Assembly (NCBI RefSeq): GCF_033097485.1 | Contig: NZ_AP028634.1 | Location: forward strand, 248,001 to 312,000 | Direction of reading: 5' to 3' | DNA from: Pyrofollis japonicus | GTDB lineage: Archaea; Thermoproteota; Thermoprotei_A; Sulfolobales; Pyrodictiaceae | Length of the DNA: 64,000 bases | Shown here: piece by piece, positions 17,993 through 26,988 of the stretch | Layout: each line of letters begins with the position of its first letter | How positions within the stretch are numbered: the first letter of the stretch is position 1 | Notes under the pieces: generated by a model | What the model was told of the DNA's origin: nothing | Database searches by the model: none | What the model saw: only the letters and a program-made list of their open reading frames with translations | Program-made: the position numbers and the translations under genes

Positions 17993-18730
17993 TTACACCT
18001 CCATCCTCTTTGCCCATTGGTATAAGAGGGCGAAGAGTGCAAAGCTCACACCATATGCATAGATTAGTAAGAGAGTCTTAGCTGAGCTGTTTGTCGCCGT
18101 CAGCACTGCTACGGGGTGCCATATACCCAGTATCGCCATTACCGTGGATTCACTGATTTCTATATCGAGCATACCGACTATGATAGCCAAGGCGAGCAGA
18201 ACTAGCACAGGTGTAAGTAGTTCATGAACTATTATGTAGAGGGATGCTCGGCTCCTATTCCTTGTATAGACAGATAACATTAACGCGAGCAAGGTTAAGT
18301 ACAAGAGTTCTCCAAGCCCGTAGACGAGTGGCTCGTAGATGCTTGGGTTTGTTATTGAGCGCGGCGATATCACCAGTATCGGAGTTAGTATAGCGAGCAC
18401 GTAGCTTATTCCTAGGAGACCTGGCCCGCTGAGCAGCCACGCGAGCATGTATTCTTCGTTGCTTATTGGGTGTACAAGATGGGCAATTGCTTGTCCTGTT
18501 CCGAGCTCCTCTGCTAGGCCTGTTACGAGTATCGATGATATGAGCACGTATATCAGCGTTATTATGACCTCTATAACCATTATGGCGTCTCTCTGGAAGC
18601 CGCTGAGCGAGAGGAAGACTGCGTTCAGGACCGAGCTTACTACTACGAGTGCTAGGACAGACTTGCCTAACATGCTGCTCGTTATGAAGTCTGCCTGGGC
18701 GAGTATTTTCTCAAAGCTTATGTTCTTCAT
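17993..18730 (-). CDS. ABC-2 type transporter permease
   Basis: A 245-aa integral membrane protein with about six hydrophobic segments and the layout of an ABC-2/NatB-like permease: short cytoplasmic N-terminus, first span near residues 22-42, and a final span near 218-238. It begins 3 nt after the ATPase gene ends, so the two form one exporter unit. The substrate is unknown. The MoxR/vWA setting suggests export of an envelope component, which is inference. Confidence 0.72.
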   Translation of the reverse strand: MKNISFEKILAQADFITSSMLGKSVLALVVVSSVLNAVFLSLSGFQRDAIMVIEVIITLIYVLISSILVTGLAEELGTGQAIAHLVHPISNEEYMLAWLLSGPGLLGISYVLAILTPILVISPRSITNPSIYEPLVYGLGELLYLTLLALMLSVYTRNRSRASLYIIVHELLTPVLVLLALAIIVGMLDIEISESTVMAILGIWHPVAVLTATNSSAKTLLLIYAYGVSFALFALLYQWAKRMEV

Positions 18731-18733
18731 GGC

Positions 18734-19651
18734 CTAGGAGCCCCCTATTGCTTTCCGGTATAGCTGGTCAAGGTAGCTGGTCTGAACACTGTAGTCTAAT
18801 ACGAGGCCTCTTCTCGCAAGGTCTTCAACGTATGGCGAGAAATCAGCTATCCTTGGGTCCACGTGGACTTCGAGAACCTTCTCATCTCTTATTATGACGC
18901 CCTTTACGCTCTCCAGGTCTAGGAGCTCCTTGGCGAGGCTCCTCGGCTCTGTCGCCACGGTTAACTTGTATACCGCTGTGGCTCCGTAGCGGGATGCTAG
19001 ATCGGCTAGGCGTCCATAGTCTACTACCCTCCCATTGTTTATGAACACGGCATAGTCTATGACCATTTGTAGCTCTGGCAATATGTGGCTAGAGATAATC
19101 ACCGTGGCGCCTAGATCCTTCTTCAGAACCGATATGAGTTCAAGTATCTCGAGCCTAGCGATTGGGTCGAGGTTAGCTGTCGGCTCGTCCAGCAAGAGTA
19201 TCTCGGGCTGGCTCAAAATAGCTTGCGCTAGGCCTAGGCGCTGCAAGTAGCCCCTTGAGAGACTGGACACGGGCTTGTCAAGATACTTCTCTATCCCAAC
19301 AAGCCGCGCAATCCTTCTAACATCGCTCCAAGGGACCCCCCGGAGCCTCGCAACGTGTCGAAGGAAATGCTCAACACTGACACTAGGTGGGTAGACTGGC
19401 TTCTCTGGTAGGAACCCGGTAATCGCACGGACTTCTCTGGCCTCGTACTCGGGGTCAAGGCCCTTAACCAGTATCTCGCCTTGGTCGCGGTGAAGGAGGC
19501 CTACCATGAGTTTTAGACTCGTGGTTTTACCGCTGCCGTTTGGCCCGAGGAACCCGGCGAGGGCTCCGCTTGGCACGAGAAAAGACGCGCCCTTTAGCGC
19601 CTCGATCCGGCCTCGGCGGTAAGTCTTATACACATTGCGGAACTCTATCAC
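18734..19651 (-). CDS. ABC exporter ATPase (CcmA/NatA type)
   Basis: ATPase subunit of the ABC-2 exporter. Walker A GPNGSGKTTSLK, signature LSRGYLQRLGLAQAI, Walker B ILLLDEPTANLDP and the switch histidine in ISSHILPE are all present, and a C-terminal extension of about 90 residues is typical for this class. GTG 19651 (giving VIEFRNVYKTY) is preferred; a TTG at 19720 would add 23 residues without family resemblance. It is the promoter-proximal gene of the exporter set. Confidence 0.88.
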   Translation of the reverse strand: MIEFRNVYKTYRRGRIEALKGASFLVPSGALAGFLGPNGSGKTTSLKLMVGLLHRDQGEILVKGLDPEYEAREVRAITGFLPEKPVYPPSVSVEHFLRHVARLRGVPWSDVRRIARLVGIEKYLDKPVSSLSRGYLQRLGLAQAILSQPEILLLDEPTANLDPIARLEILELISVLKKDLGATVIISSHILPELQMVIDYAVFINNGRVVDYGRLADLASRYGATAVYKLTVATEPRSLAKELLDLESVKGVIIRDEKVLEVHVDPRIADFSPYVEDLARRGLVLDYSVQTSYLDQLYRKAIGGS

Positions 19652-19841
19652 GGCGCTCGGGCCCCGCCAAGCAAGTTCTATGAGCACAAGTGAGACATGA
19701 TGCCTCGGAAACCAGTACAACTGGTGGCATGGTTTCTTCTGTTTGAGGAGGAGGCCTTGGGCTTATTTATACCCTGGTGTAGATGCCATCTAGCACCCTA
19801 AGCTGAGTATAAGCAGCTGGGTTCAAGAGGGGCGAAACCGG

Positions 19842-20906
19842 CTATGCTATTGTTTTCTTGACTAGCTCTAGCGCGTCTTTGATCAGCGCTATCCGGGCGC
19901 CGTAGCGGGTCTTCTCCTCGTACTCTATGAGCTTCTCTACTCTCGGTATGAGGCGGTGGTTTAGTACAGGGAACAATACTTTGTCAACATCTTTCGGCTC
20001 TACGACGCTGCTGCCCCGTAGCGCTGCATGGGCCTTCGCGGCTCTCAGCAATGCTATCCCGGCTCTAGGGCTTGCTCCTAGCTCCAAGTACTCGCTTATC
20101 GGCTCGAAGACCTCGGGCCTGGTGGAGCGGAGAACGCGGGCAATATAGTCTAGAGTCTCCTCTGTAACCTCTACGCTCTTTGCTATAGTCTCCTGGGCCT
20201 CTACGAGCCATCTAGGCTCAACTATTTGTTCAAGATCCTCTATCGGCTCTGTGAGCCTTGCCGAGTGGAGCCGGAGTATATTCTTCTCGTCTTCGAGGCT
20301 CTCGGGGTATCCTACGAGGATTCTCATGAGGAACCGGTCGAGCTGTGCCTCGGGAAGTGGATAGGTCCCCTCCTGCTCCACGGGGTTCTGTGTAGCGAAT
20401 ACGAGGAAGAATTTCCCCTTCTCGCGGAACTCTAGGCTATAGGTCTTGTCTCCTATTGTTACTTGTTTCTCCTGCATTGCTTGGAGAAGGGCTGATTGTG
20501 TGCGCGGTACTGCTCTGTTTATCTCGTCCGCAAGAACCATGTAAGCGAAGATAGGGCCGAATCTCGTCTCGAAGGACCTTGTAGCGGGGTTGTAGACGAG
20601 GCTGCCCGTTATATCGCTTGGTAGTAGGTCGGGCGTGAACTGTATCCTGCTAAGCCCCTTGAAGGGGACACCATTGATCTCCTCTTCTCTCCCTACGAGT
20701 CCCAGAAGCCTTGCTAAGGCCTTCACCATGGTTGTCTTCGCTATACCCGGTACTCCTTCAAGCAAGACGTGGCCATTAGCAAGCATTGCTACAGCTACTA
20801 GGCTTGTCTCTTCGCGTAGACCTATTATCACCCGGTGCAGTGCCCTTAACATCTCCGTGGTTATGCTCCTTACCTCATCTATGTCCCTGTGGTGCCTAGT
20901 ACTCAT
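19842..20906 (-). CDS. MoxR-family AAA+ ATPase
   Basis: Chaperone-like AAA+ ATPase of the MoxR class, expected to work with DUF58 and vWA proteins on envelope or metalloenzyme maturation. Walker A GVPGIAKTTMVKALA, Walker B VLADEINRA, and the MoxR signature TQNPVEQEGTYPLPEAQLDR are complete, with an arginine/sensor-2 region ASPRAGIALLRAAKA. ATG 20906 follows AGAGGTGC at 6 nt; a GTG at 20927 gives seven more residues. It sits between the PRC-barrel-like gene and the exporter genes. Confidence 0.92.
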   Translation of the reverse strand: MSTRHHRDIDEVRSITTEMLRALHRVIIGLREETSLVAVAMLANGHVLLEGVPGIAKTTMVKALARLLGLVGREEEINGVPFKGLSRIQFTPDLLPSDITGSLVYNPATRSFETRFGPIFAYMVLADEINRAVPRTQSALLQAMQEKQVTIGDKTYSLEFREKGKFFLVFATQNPVEQEGTYPLPEAQLDRFLMRILVGYPESLEDEKNILRLHSARLTEPIEDLEQIVEPRWLVEAQETIAKSVEVTEETLDYIARVLRSTRPEVFEPISEYLELGASPRAGIALLRAAKAHAALRGSSVVEPKDVDKVLFPVLNHRLIPRVEKLIEYEEKTRYGARIALIKDALELVKKTIA

Positions 20907-20958
20907 ACAACTGCACCTCTTCTCCACGCATCAGGGAGGAGGATACATTGGCTCGCGC

Positions 20959-21819
20959 CTATTTTGTAATCACTATGTCGCCTATCTTGAGCACGTTGGA
21001 CCAAGGGATATCGGTGTATGAGCCCCGGAGCGGCTCACTCACCACGTGCTCGTGCAGCAGCTGCTTTGCATGACTTGGTACACCCAGCGACTCAAGAAGC
21101 CTCTCAATACTGGGCAGCATAGTTATGTCCAGCCTAGGGGACGCTAGAGGATCGTAGTGCTCGGCCAGCTTCTCATACAAGTCTATGAGGCCGCGCTTCT
21201 TAAGCGTATTGAGAAAGGCTATCCAGTTAATATAACCCGCTACCCCCTGGCCATGGCTCACCCTAATACCGGGCTCACCTGGACCTATTACTATCTCCTC
21301 CGCGTAGCCAAGTATGCCGTCAGATAAGCTGACTACAAGCTTGCCCCTTAGCTCACCGGGCCCCGGGACAGCCGGCATTTCTACCCTTATTTCGCGACCA
21401 CGATAGCGTGCTTCCCGAGGCGTTCTAAGCACAATTACTCTTTCTTCTCGGCTCTCCATTCCTCTCCAGAGCTTCTTAGAGTCCGCTATCGCCACCTCCT
21501 TCACGGGTACAAGTGCCTTGGTAAGCCTAACTGGTTTCTCCGCTACCCGGTACGGGATGTCAAGGCCTTCTTCCCGAGCCCTGGCAACGAGGTATTCTAC
21601 TGGTTCCTCGCCTCCAAGCTTAGCACCGCTCTCGACTAGTCTGCGCCTAAGCTTCTCAACGTTGACTACTGGTTGGCGAGCCTTAACCTCGATAGCTATC
21701 TTGAGGAAGACCGTCCCCTCGCGGAACACGAGGCCGTCAAGCACGCCGTAGAAGAGGGCTTCGCTATCGTATACCCGGGCGTCTCTCAGCTCATTGATGC
21801 CGAAGAATCTTGGAGCCAA
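20959..21819 (-). CDS. PRC-barrel-like protein, unknown function
   Basis: A 286-aa soluble protein without membrane segments. The N-terminal about 45 residues (FFGINELRDARVYDSE, then GVLDGLVF) and the extreme C-terminus (IPWSNVLKIGDIVI) resemble strands of PRC-barrel domains, whose end motif is typically W-x-x-V-x-x-IGD-x-V. The middle is alpha/beta and charged. It starts at TTG 21819, divergent from DUF58, and lies just upstream of moxR in the same direction. A scaffold role is possible but not shown. Confidence 0.55.
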   Translation of the reverse strand: MAPRFFGINELRDARVYDSEALFYGVLDGLVFREGTVFLKIAIEVKARQPVVNVEKLRRRLVESGAKLGGEEPVEYLVARAREEGLDIPYRVAEKPVRLTKALVPVKEVAIADSKKLWRGMESREERVIVLRTPREARYRGREIRVEMPAVPGPGELRGKLVVSLSDGILGYAEEIVIGPGEPGIRVSHGQGVAGYINWIAFLNTLKKRGLIDLYEKLAEHYDPLASPRLDITMLPSIERLLESLGVPSHAKQLLHEHVVSEPLRGSYTDIPWSNVLKIGDIVITK

Positions 21820-21905
21820 GACTAGTTCTTCCCGCGTAGCGTATAGATGGGGCTCGCTCTAATTATATTAGTTGGCTACGTTGCTCGGAGAGATGGATAG
21901 GCGCC

Positions 21906-22790
21906 GTGGACACGTACTGTAACTTGGTTAGGAGCAGTATTAGAGTTGCAAGAGCGTTCGCCGAGAGCTTGTACACCGGGCTCTCTAGGAGCACTGAGCA
22001 GGGCCTAGGGCTCGAGTATATCGATTTCCGCGACTATGTCTATGGAGACGATGTCCGCTACGTGGATTGGAGGCTTAGCGCCCGGAGCCTTACACCGGAC
22101 GGAGACATTCGGCTCATAGTGAAGGTTTTCCAGGCCGAGAGAATGATTGATACAATGATGGTTGTAGATACTACTTCATCAATGGGCTTCGGGGAGAAGC
22201 CTTGGATTCTCGGCTTCGCCTCTACGCTTCTCGCCTCGCTCGCTGATAGCTTAGAGGACAAGTTAACCCTCGTAATTATGGCCGAGGACGTGAAGGTACT
22301 TTCACCTAACAAGCCTAGGGAGGCAGCATACATACTGGACAATATTGCTTGTTCGCAGGGATTCAGAGGCAAGGCATCCCTTCTAGACGTGCTGCCGAGC
22401 ATTCGGAGAAAGATGCACCGCCCGGTAGTTGTGCTAACAGACTATGCACACAACTTTAACGAGGTAGCCGGCTTCCTCAAGGCTATGAGGGCAGCTAGGA
22501 ACCACGTACTCTACATAAGTATCGCTGACCTCTTCGAGACAAAGCCACCTCTAAGCGATGCCGTGGCAAGACTCGTAGGCCTAGAAGATGGCGGGGAAGC
22601 TGTTGGAAAGCTACGAGACATCTATACCTCTATAAGGCGGCACATCGCAGCGTTAAACGCGCTAGTAAAAACCTATACAGGAAACAGTATTGCACTCATC
22701 GGGAAGAAGAGCGCAATGAATCAGAGACACCGCCTAGTAAGCTCATACCTTGCCGTGAGGAGCGGCTTAAGAGCACTCACAAGATATTAA
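21906..22790 (+). CDS. DUF58 domain protein
   Basis: A 294-aa protein with the DUF58 signature near residues 35-60: LGLEYIDFRDYVYGDDVRYV followed by DWR. A vWA-like fold follows, with VVDTTSSM as the metal-site-like motif near residue 80. DUF58 proteins are constant partners of MoxR ATPases; here the gene is divergent from the moxR cluster, sharing its upstream region with the PRC-barrel-like gene. Unlike many bacterial homologues it lacks N-terminal membrane spans, so it is probably cytosolic. The GTG start at 21906 is used. Confidence 0.87.
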   Translation: MDTYCNLVRSSIRVARAFAESLYTGLSRSTEQGLGLEYIDFRDYVYGDDVRYVDWRLSARSLTPDGDIRLIVKVFQAERMIDTMMVVDTTSSMGFGEKPWILGFASTLLASLADSLEDKLTLVIMAEDVKVLSPNKPREAAYILDNIACSQGFRGKASLLDVLPSIRRKMHRPVVVLTDYAHNFNEVAGFLKAMRAARNHVLYISIADLFETKPPLSDAVARLVGLEDGGEAVGKLRDIYTSIRRHIAALNALVKTYTGNSIALIGKKSAMNQRHRLVSSYLAVRSGLRALTRY

Positions 22791-22897
22791 CGTAGCTATG
22801 CTTAAACAACTTAGATTGGATAGACCCGCTTAACGCCTTTGTACTAGTAATGATAACTGAGAATAATGAGGCTTCTTCATAGTCTGAGGGGAGATTT

Positions 22898-23353
22898 ATG
22901 CGAATACGGCGCGAATCGTACCTATGGCTACAAGCTGCCCGAGAGGACATTGAGGACGCTGAACTGATGCTAGAGGAGGGGAGATGGTTTAGGGTAGCAT
23001 TCTTTGCGCAGCAAGCCGTGGAAAAGGCTCTTAAAGCGCTCTACCCTATTGTTGCGTTGTCTGAGCCCCCGCGTACCCATAGTGTAACTGAGCTGTATCG
23101 GGGACTTGTTAGGGCTGGTTTTCGTCTCCCAAGAGAGCTTGAGGATAAGCTATATATCTTTAACAAGTATTATACTGTGACTCGGTATCCTGACGCGGCG
23201 AACGGGTTACCTTCGGAGAGCGTCGATAAGGAGGAGGCTGAGAGGGCTCTGGCGCTTGCAAAGAGAATACTTGGATTCATTGAGGAGTTCATTAGAAAGG
23301 CTGAGGGCCAGGCAGCTGGAGGAGGCAGTGAGGGCAGCCAAGAGGCTGATTAG
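22898..23353 (+). CDS. HEPN domain protein (toxin-type partner)
   Basis: A 151-aa all-helical HEPN protein. The family features are ARDDI-like AAREDIEDAELML near residue 15, RVAFFAQQAVEKALKAL near residue 30-46, and THSVTELYRGL. HEPN proteins paired with MNT nucleotidyltransferases often form toxin-antitoxin modules in which HEPN is an RNase and MNT modifies it. A strong GAGGGGAG precedes ATG 22898. The last 20 residues are a Gly/Ser tail and overlap the MNT gene start. Confidence 0.88.
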   Translation: MRIRRESYLWLQAAREDIEDAELMLEEGRWFRVAFFAQQAVEKALKALYPIVALSEPPRTHSVTELYRGLVRAGFRLPRELEDKLYIFNKYYTVTRYPDAANGLPSESVDKEEAERALALAKRILGFIEEFIRKAEGQAAGGGSEGSQEAD

Positions 23354-23639
23354 TATCCTTCGGGAGAGCGGTATAAGGGTTGAGGCTGCCTTCTTGTTTG
23401 GTAGTAGGGTTCGAGGGGACTCACTTAGGTTGAGCGATGTTGATCTTGTAGTTGTCTCGCCCGACTTCCAGTCAATGAGGTATAGTGAGAGGCTTGAGCT
23501 AATTTATAGGCTCGAATGGATTCACGGAATTGAGCCCTGGGTTGAAGTTATCCCCCTTACCCCCGAAGAGTTTGAGGAAAAGAAGAGGCACTCTGCTGTG
23601 CTAAGGGATGCCTCACGCTACTGGATAAGAATTGAATAA
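23328..23639 (+). CDS. MNT-type nucleotidyltransferase (antitoxin-type partner)
   Basis: Minimal nucleotidyltransferase with the polymerase-beta-like motif GSRVRGDSLRLSDVDLVVV, including the two metal-binding aspartates. GTG 23328 is chosen because GGAGGAGG lies directly upstream, giving a 103-aa protein of normal length for the family and a 26-nt overlap with the HEPN gene; an upstream TTG at 23256 would give 127 aa. In related pairs the MNT protein AMPylates or otherwise inactivates the HEPN toxin; that is family knowledge, not shown here. Confidence 0.87.
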   Translation: MRAAKRLISILRESGIRVEAAFLFGSRVRGDSLRLSDVDLVVVSPDFQSMRYSERLELIYRLEWIHGIEPWVEVIPLTPEEFEEKKRHSAVLRDASRYWIRIE

Positions 23640-23681
23640 GATTCTGGGAGATCGCAGCGAAACAAGCTAGAGAAGCAACTG

Positions 23682-25535
23682 TCAGCGAACTCCCCCGCCA
23701 CCGCCGCCGAAACCTCCTCCTGCACCGAATCCGCCACCACCTCCGGCGCCGCCTCTTCTTGTTGCACCATAGGCTGTGCTCGCCGCGCTCCTCATAATTG
23801 GACGCCCAACTATTGGCACCATGGCTTCTCTCGGAATCGGTATGTTCAGCTCCTTCATGGCCTCCACGACTTTGTCTGCTACGCCAAGTGCTGTCGCATA
23901 AACGAGCCACTCCTTCCAAATAACGATATCTTGTGGTGCATACTTCTTTAGCTGTGCCAGATCGCTTAGGAATTTCCTAAACGCCTCCCACTCCAGCTTC
24001 TCCTTGTAGTAATCCCTCTTCCAGCGCCCGAAGACATAGGACGGCATTTTGTACGATAGCACCATCTCTCCTATCAATGTGAAACCATAGATGGCGATAC
24101 GCTGTGGATGGGTATAATAAGCTGGCTTATTCGCAAGCAAAACAATCAATGCAAACACAGCGAAAAACGACGCTACGATTACCCATATTGGTATGGGCTT
24201 TCTCGGCTCAATGAGCTGCTTTACGAGATCTAGTGCTTCACGAGGAGGAGTTCTTAGAGCTTTAAACCAATCAGTATAGCTCTGAGCCGCAGAGCGGTTT
24301 CTTTTAACATCTGCTTCAACCCTCTCCTTGAATCGTTTAAAGCTAAACATGTTCCCCTCGCCAAATCTTCTCAAGAACTCTAGCGTCGTTGACTCGTAGC
24401 CATCGAGCTTCTCATCCCTCTTTATTGCTTCTTCATTTATCTCGAGCACGACATCGTCGTCTCCAGCCTCCCTTATTGAGAGTATCCCGCGGCGTACTAG
24501 GTCAAGGATAGTAGCGTAGAAAGCATTCTCATCCACGTCCATGACGTCCTTGTGGAATACTAGGTTTACTTGCCACGGCTTCCTAGAAGGATTCGGAACA
24601 TAGCTCAGATATTCGGGGACAGTGTATTCCTCCTCCTTACCAACCCTATAGTAGAGCACCACGAGCATCAGGGGGTAAGCTAACACGAGGACTGCAAGAA
24701 GGTATGAGGTTCCTTTGACGAGGCTGTACTTTATGTAGTAGAAGGAGTTTGCCCTAGAAGCCTTAGAGGCCACATCGTTGACGATGATCAAGGGATATTC
24801 TGATAAGTCTAGTAAACTATTCTTGGGCGCTACAAACTCTATTTCAATGAGTGTGTTTGCCGGCGAAGAGCCTGTGACGAGGACTGAGCCCTCTTTGACT
24901 AGTACCTTGTACTCTGGGACATGGACGTAGAGCTTCACCATATCTATGTCGCGTATTTCTACGCTGAAGCTCTTGTAAGGTATGTGCTTCTCTGCAAGCT
25001 TGAGATTAAGATGGGCATACTTGTCGTCAACATGGATTGGCGGGTACAGTTTGAACACATACACCACTCTATATGTGCCAGGACGTATTCCGTGCGGGAA
25101 GTAGCATCCAGCTTCGTTGAAGAACGCCTTCTCTCTAATCGTTTCAACATATCGTTCCAGAATCCCTGGAGACAAGTGCCTCGCGATTAATATGATGCGC
25201 CCAGTATGCTCTTTGACGTATCCTATTGAGCCTTCGGGGCACTCTACGCGCAGAAGCACTATTGAGGGCTCACTAGTCGACGGTGGGAACAAGTAGTAGA
25301 GGGGGGCTCCCCAGTACCGGTATAGCATTGACTTGCCGGAAACACCTACATGGTAAATATATTCCTCTCTTAAGACGAGCTTATTGTTAAGAATAGCGTG
25401 GTAATCTGCATACACGTTGCCGCTTGAGGGCACTAGTTTCGTGGAAGCATAGAGAGATACTGCGCCGATGGCGAGTAGAAGCGCTACATATGTATAGAGT
25501 ACTCTCTTTTCACTCCACACTGCTCTTCTCACCAT
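23682..25535 (-). CDS. DUF2207 membrane protein with glycine-rich tail
   Basis: A 617-aa protein: N-terminal membrane segment (about residues 12-28), an extracellular beta-rich DUF2207 region to about residue 270, then spans near 278-297, 450-468 and 478-495, with a cytoplasmic winged-helix-like part between (YVPNPSRKPWQVNLVFHKD onward). The last 25 residues are almost pure glycine, as in many DUF2207 proteins. It overlaps the end of the LemA gene by 26 nt, a common pairing. Function unknown; an envelope or stress role is usually assumed. Confidence 0.82.
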   Translation of the reverse strand: MVRRAVWSEKRVLYTYVALLLAIGAVSLYASTKLVPSSGNVYADYHAILNNKLVLREEYIYHVGVSGKSMLYRYWGAPLYYLFPPSTSEPSIVLLRVECPEGSIGYVKEHTGRIILIARHLSPGILERYVETIREKAFFNEAGCYFPHGIRPGTYRVVYVFKLYPPIHVDDKYAHLNLKLAEKHIPYKSFSVEIRDIDMVKLYVHVPEYKVLVKEGSVLVTGSSPANTLIEIEFVAPKNSLLDLSEYPLIIVNDVASKASRANSFYYIKYSLVKGTSYLLAVLVLAYPLMLVVLYYRVGKEEEYTVPEYLSYVPNPSRKPWQVNLVFHKDVMDVDENAFYATILDLVRRGILSIREAGDDDVVLEINEEAIKRDEKLDGYESTTLEFLRRFGEGNMFSFKRFKERVEADVKRNRSAAQSYTDWFKALRTPPREALDLVKQLIEPRKPIPIWVIVASFFAVFALIVLLANKPAYYTHPQRIAIYGFTLIGEMVLSYKMPSYVFGRWKRDYYKEKLEWEAFRKFLSDLAQLKKYAPQDIVIWKEWLVYATALGVADKVVEAMKELNIPIPREAMVPIVGRPIMRSAASTAYGATRRGGAGGGGGFGAGGGFGGGGGGVR

Positions 25536-26097
25536 AGAAGGCTGTACTGGGTCTTTGCTCTAGGCCCTCGCCGACTTCGAGATAGGGTAGTTTTTGTAGG
25601 CCAGCAGCGAGGGCTACAAACCTGCTAGGAATAGTATCTATCATTGTATTATATTCTTGGATTATATTGTTATAGGTGTATCTATGCCTAGCTATCTCGT
25701 CCTCGACGCTCTGCACAGCATCCATGAGCTTCTTCACGGTCTCAGCTGTTTTTAGGTCAGGATACTGTTCAACGATTGCAAGTAGTCTGGCCAGTAGGCT
25801 CCTTGTCTCCCTCTCAGCCTGCGCTATTTCCTCGGGTGAAGCAGTAGCTATACGAGACCGAAGCCTTGTGACATTTTCGAGAACGTCTTTCTCGAATCTC
25901 GCGTAAGAAGACACGGCTTCTACGAGAGATGATATTAGGTCAAGCCTTTTCCGGAGAGCGACTCTTATCTGGCCAAGAGTCGCCACGGCGGCATTCCTAA
26001 GCCTCATGAACCTGTTGTAAATGATTATGTAAAACCCTATCACAGCAATGAGTGCAACTAGAATTATTGCCAGGATAACTAGTAAGGCAATGTTCAA
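25510..26097 (-). CDS. LemA family protein
   Basis: About 195 aa: an N-terminal transmembrane helix (about residues 3-25), then YIIIYNRFMRLRNAAVATLG and a long helical bundle ending with the LemA motif NNIIQEYNTMIDTIPSRFVA, where the protein family normally has YN..V..fP. TTG 26097 is preferred because GAGGTGA sits at good spacing; the ORF extends to 26139. It is translated together with DUF2207. Confidence 0.86.
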   Translation of the reverse strand: MNIALLVILAIILVALIAVIGFYIIIYNRFMRLRNAAVATLGQIRVALRKRLDLISSLVEAVSSYARFEKDVLENVTRLRSRIATASPEEIAQAERETRSLLARLLAIVEQYPDLKTAETVKKLMDAVQSVEDEIARHRYTYNNIIQEYNTMIDTIPSRFVALAAGLQKLPYLEVGEGLEQRPSTAFYGEKSSVE

Positions 26098-26294
26098 GAC
26101 AGTCACCTCTCTTCCGGATAAGAGTAGAAAGAACATCATATATAGGTCTATGCTCTCAATGCATTGTCACGACTAAAGACGATAGGAATGAACGCTGTTG
26201 CATGATTTCAAGGTTTTAAGTGTAAGGTGCCGGGCTAGAATAAGCTGGGGATGTTGAGGGCGATTGGGGCTTAGGGGCTGGTAGTGCTGAGCCC

Positions 26295-26975
26295 GTGCTC
26301 CGTGCTGAACCCCTCCTATACTCCCTCCATATGCTTGGGCTGCGCATTGAGTCAAGAACATATGGTGTTTCGGAAATGGTTGTAGAAGGCGATACGAGGA
26401 AGATTGTAATAGTGATGACTGAGGTATCGTTGCAGGAGAGGCTGGGTTGTGATTTTAGCCATATGGGCAGAGACGTCTTCGCAAAATGTGTTGGGGCTTT
26501 AAAGGACAACGAGCTGTTCGTGCTGCTTAAGAAGTTGTTTAGCGCTGGGAGGGAAAACAGGCTTATCTACCTGGGAGATGATGGGGTTCTTGCCTACGTG
26601 TTTGGAGACCGTGTTCTCGACTTGTATGGTTCTAGGACGAGGCTTCGGTGTAGGAGGTGTGGGCATCGCTGGTGGATAACGGAGGGCGATACTTGCCCCA
26701 TGTGTGGTTCCCGCGACTTTGAGCACGATTATGTAAGGATTGGTGAGAGGCCTAAGGAGAGGAGATTGCTAGAGGCTATTTACGAGGCGACTTCTGCAGA
26801 CATAGTAGTCTTTGACTCCTTGCATGATCCTCCGGAGAGTATTGAGCTTCTCTTACTCCTTGTTGCAAGGAGGTTTACCAAGGTGTATTTGTCCGGTAAT
26901 AGGCCAAGCATTATTCCTGCCAGCGTTGTTGAGGAGAGGAGGCTCGAAGAAGTCTTGGAGGATAGGATCTCATAG
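26295..26975 (+). CDS. sirtuin-like protein with intact zinc ribbon but degenerate active site
   Basis: A 226-aa protein with two CxxC pairs (Cys119/122 and Cys134/137) set in a context that follows Sir2 deacylases: GDRVLDLYGSRTRLRCRRCG resembles the sirtuin stretch V-x-ELHG-x-x-x-x-x-x-C-x-x-C, and CPMCGSRDF then GERP resembles CP-x-CGG followed by GE. However, the NAD-loop GAG motif is replaced (VMTEVSLQERLGCDF near residues 40-54), the conserved QN-D motif reads LGDDG, and the catalytic His is Tyr111. It is therefore probably enzymatically dead or altered. GTG start at 26295. A plain zinc-ribbon protein is the alternative call. Confidence 0.5.
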   Translation: MLRAEPLLYSLHMLGLRIESRTYGVSEMVVEGDTRKIVIVMTEVSLQERLGCDFSHMGRDVFAKCVGALKDNELFVLLKKLFSAGRENRLIYLGDDGVLAYVFGDRVLDLYGSRTRLRCRRCGHRWWITEGDTCPMCGSRDFEHDYVRIGERPKERRLLEAIYEATSADIVVFDSLHDPPESIELLLLLVARRFTKVYLSGNRPSIIPASVVEERRLEEVLEDRIS

Positions 26976-26988
26976 TGAGGAGAGGTTG

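Noticed and set aside
22848-22887. C/D-box-like sequence (AATGATAA, CTGA, AATGAG, CTGA)
   Set aside because: The first C box and D' box are adjacent with no guide between, and the boxes deviate from consensus; it overlaps the HEPN promoter region.
23682-23760. Glycine-codon repeat that could be taken for a DNA repeat element
   Set aside because: It encodes the Gly-rich tail typical of DUF2207 proteins, so coding explains it.
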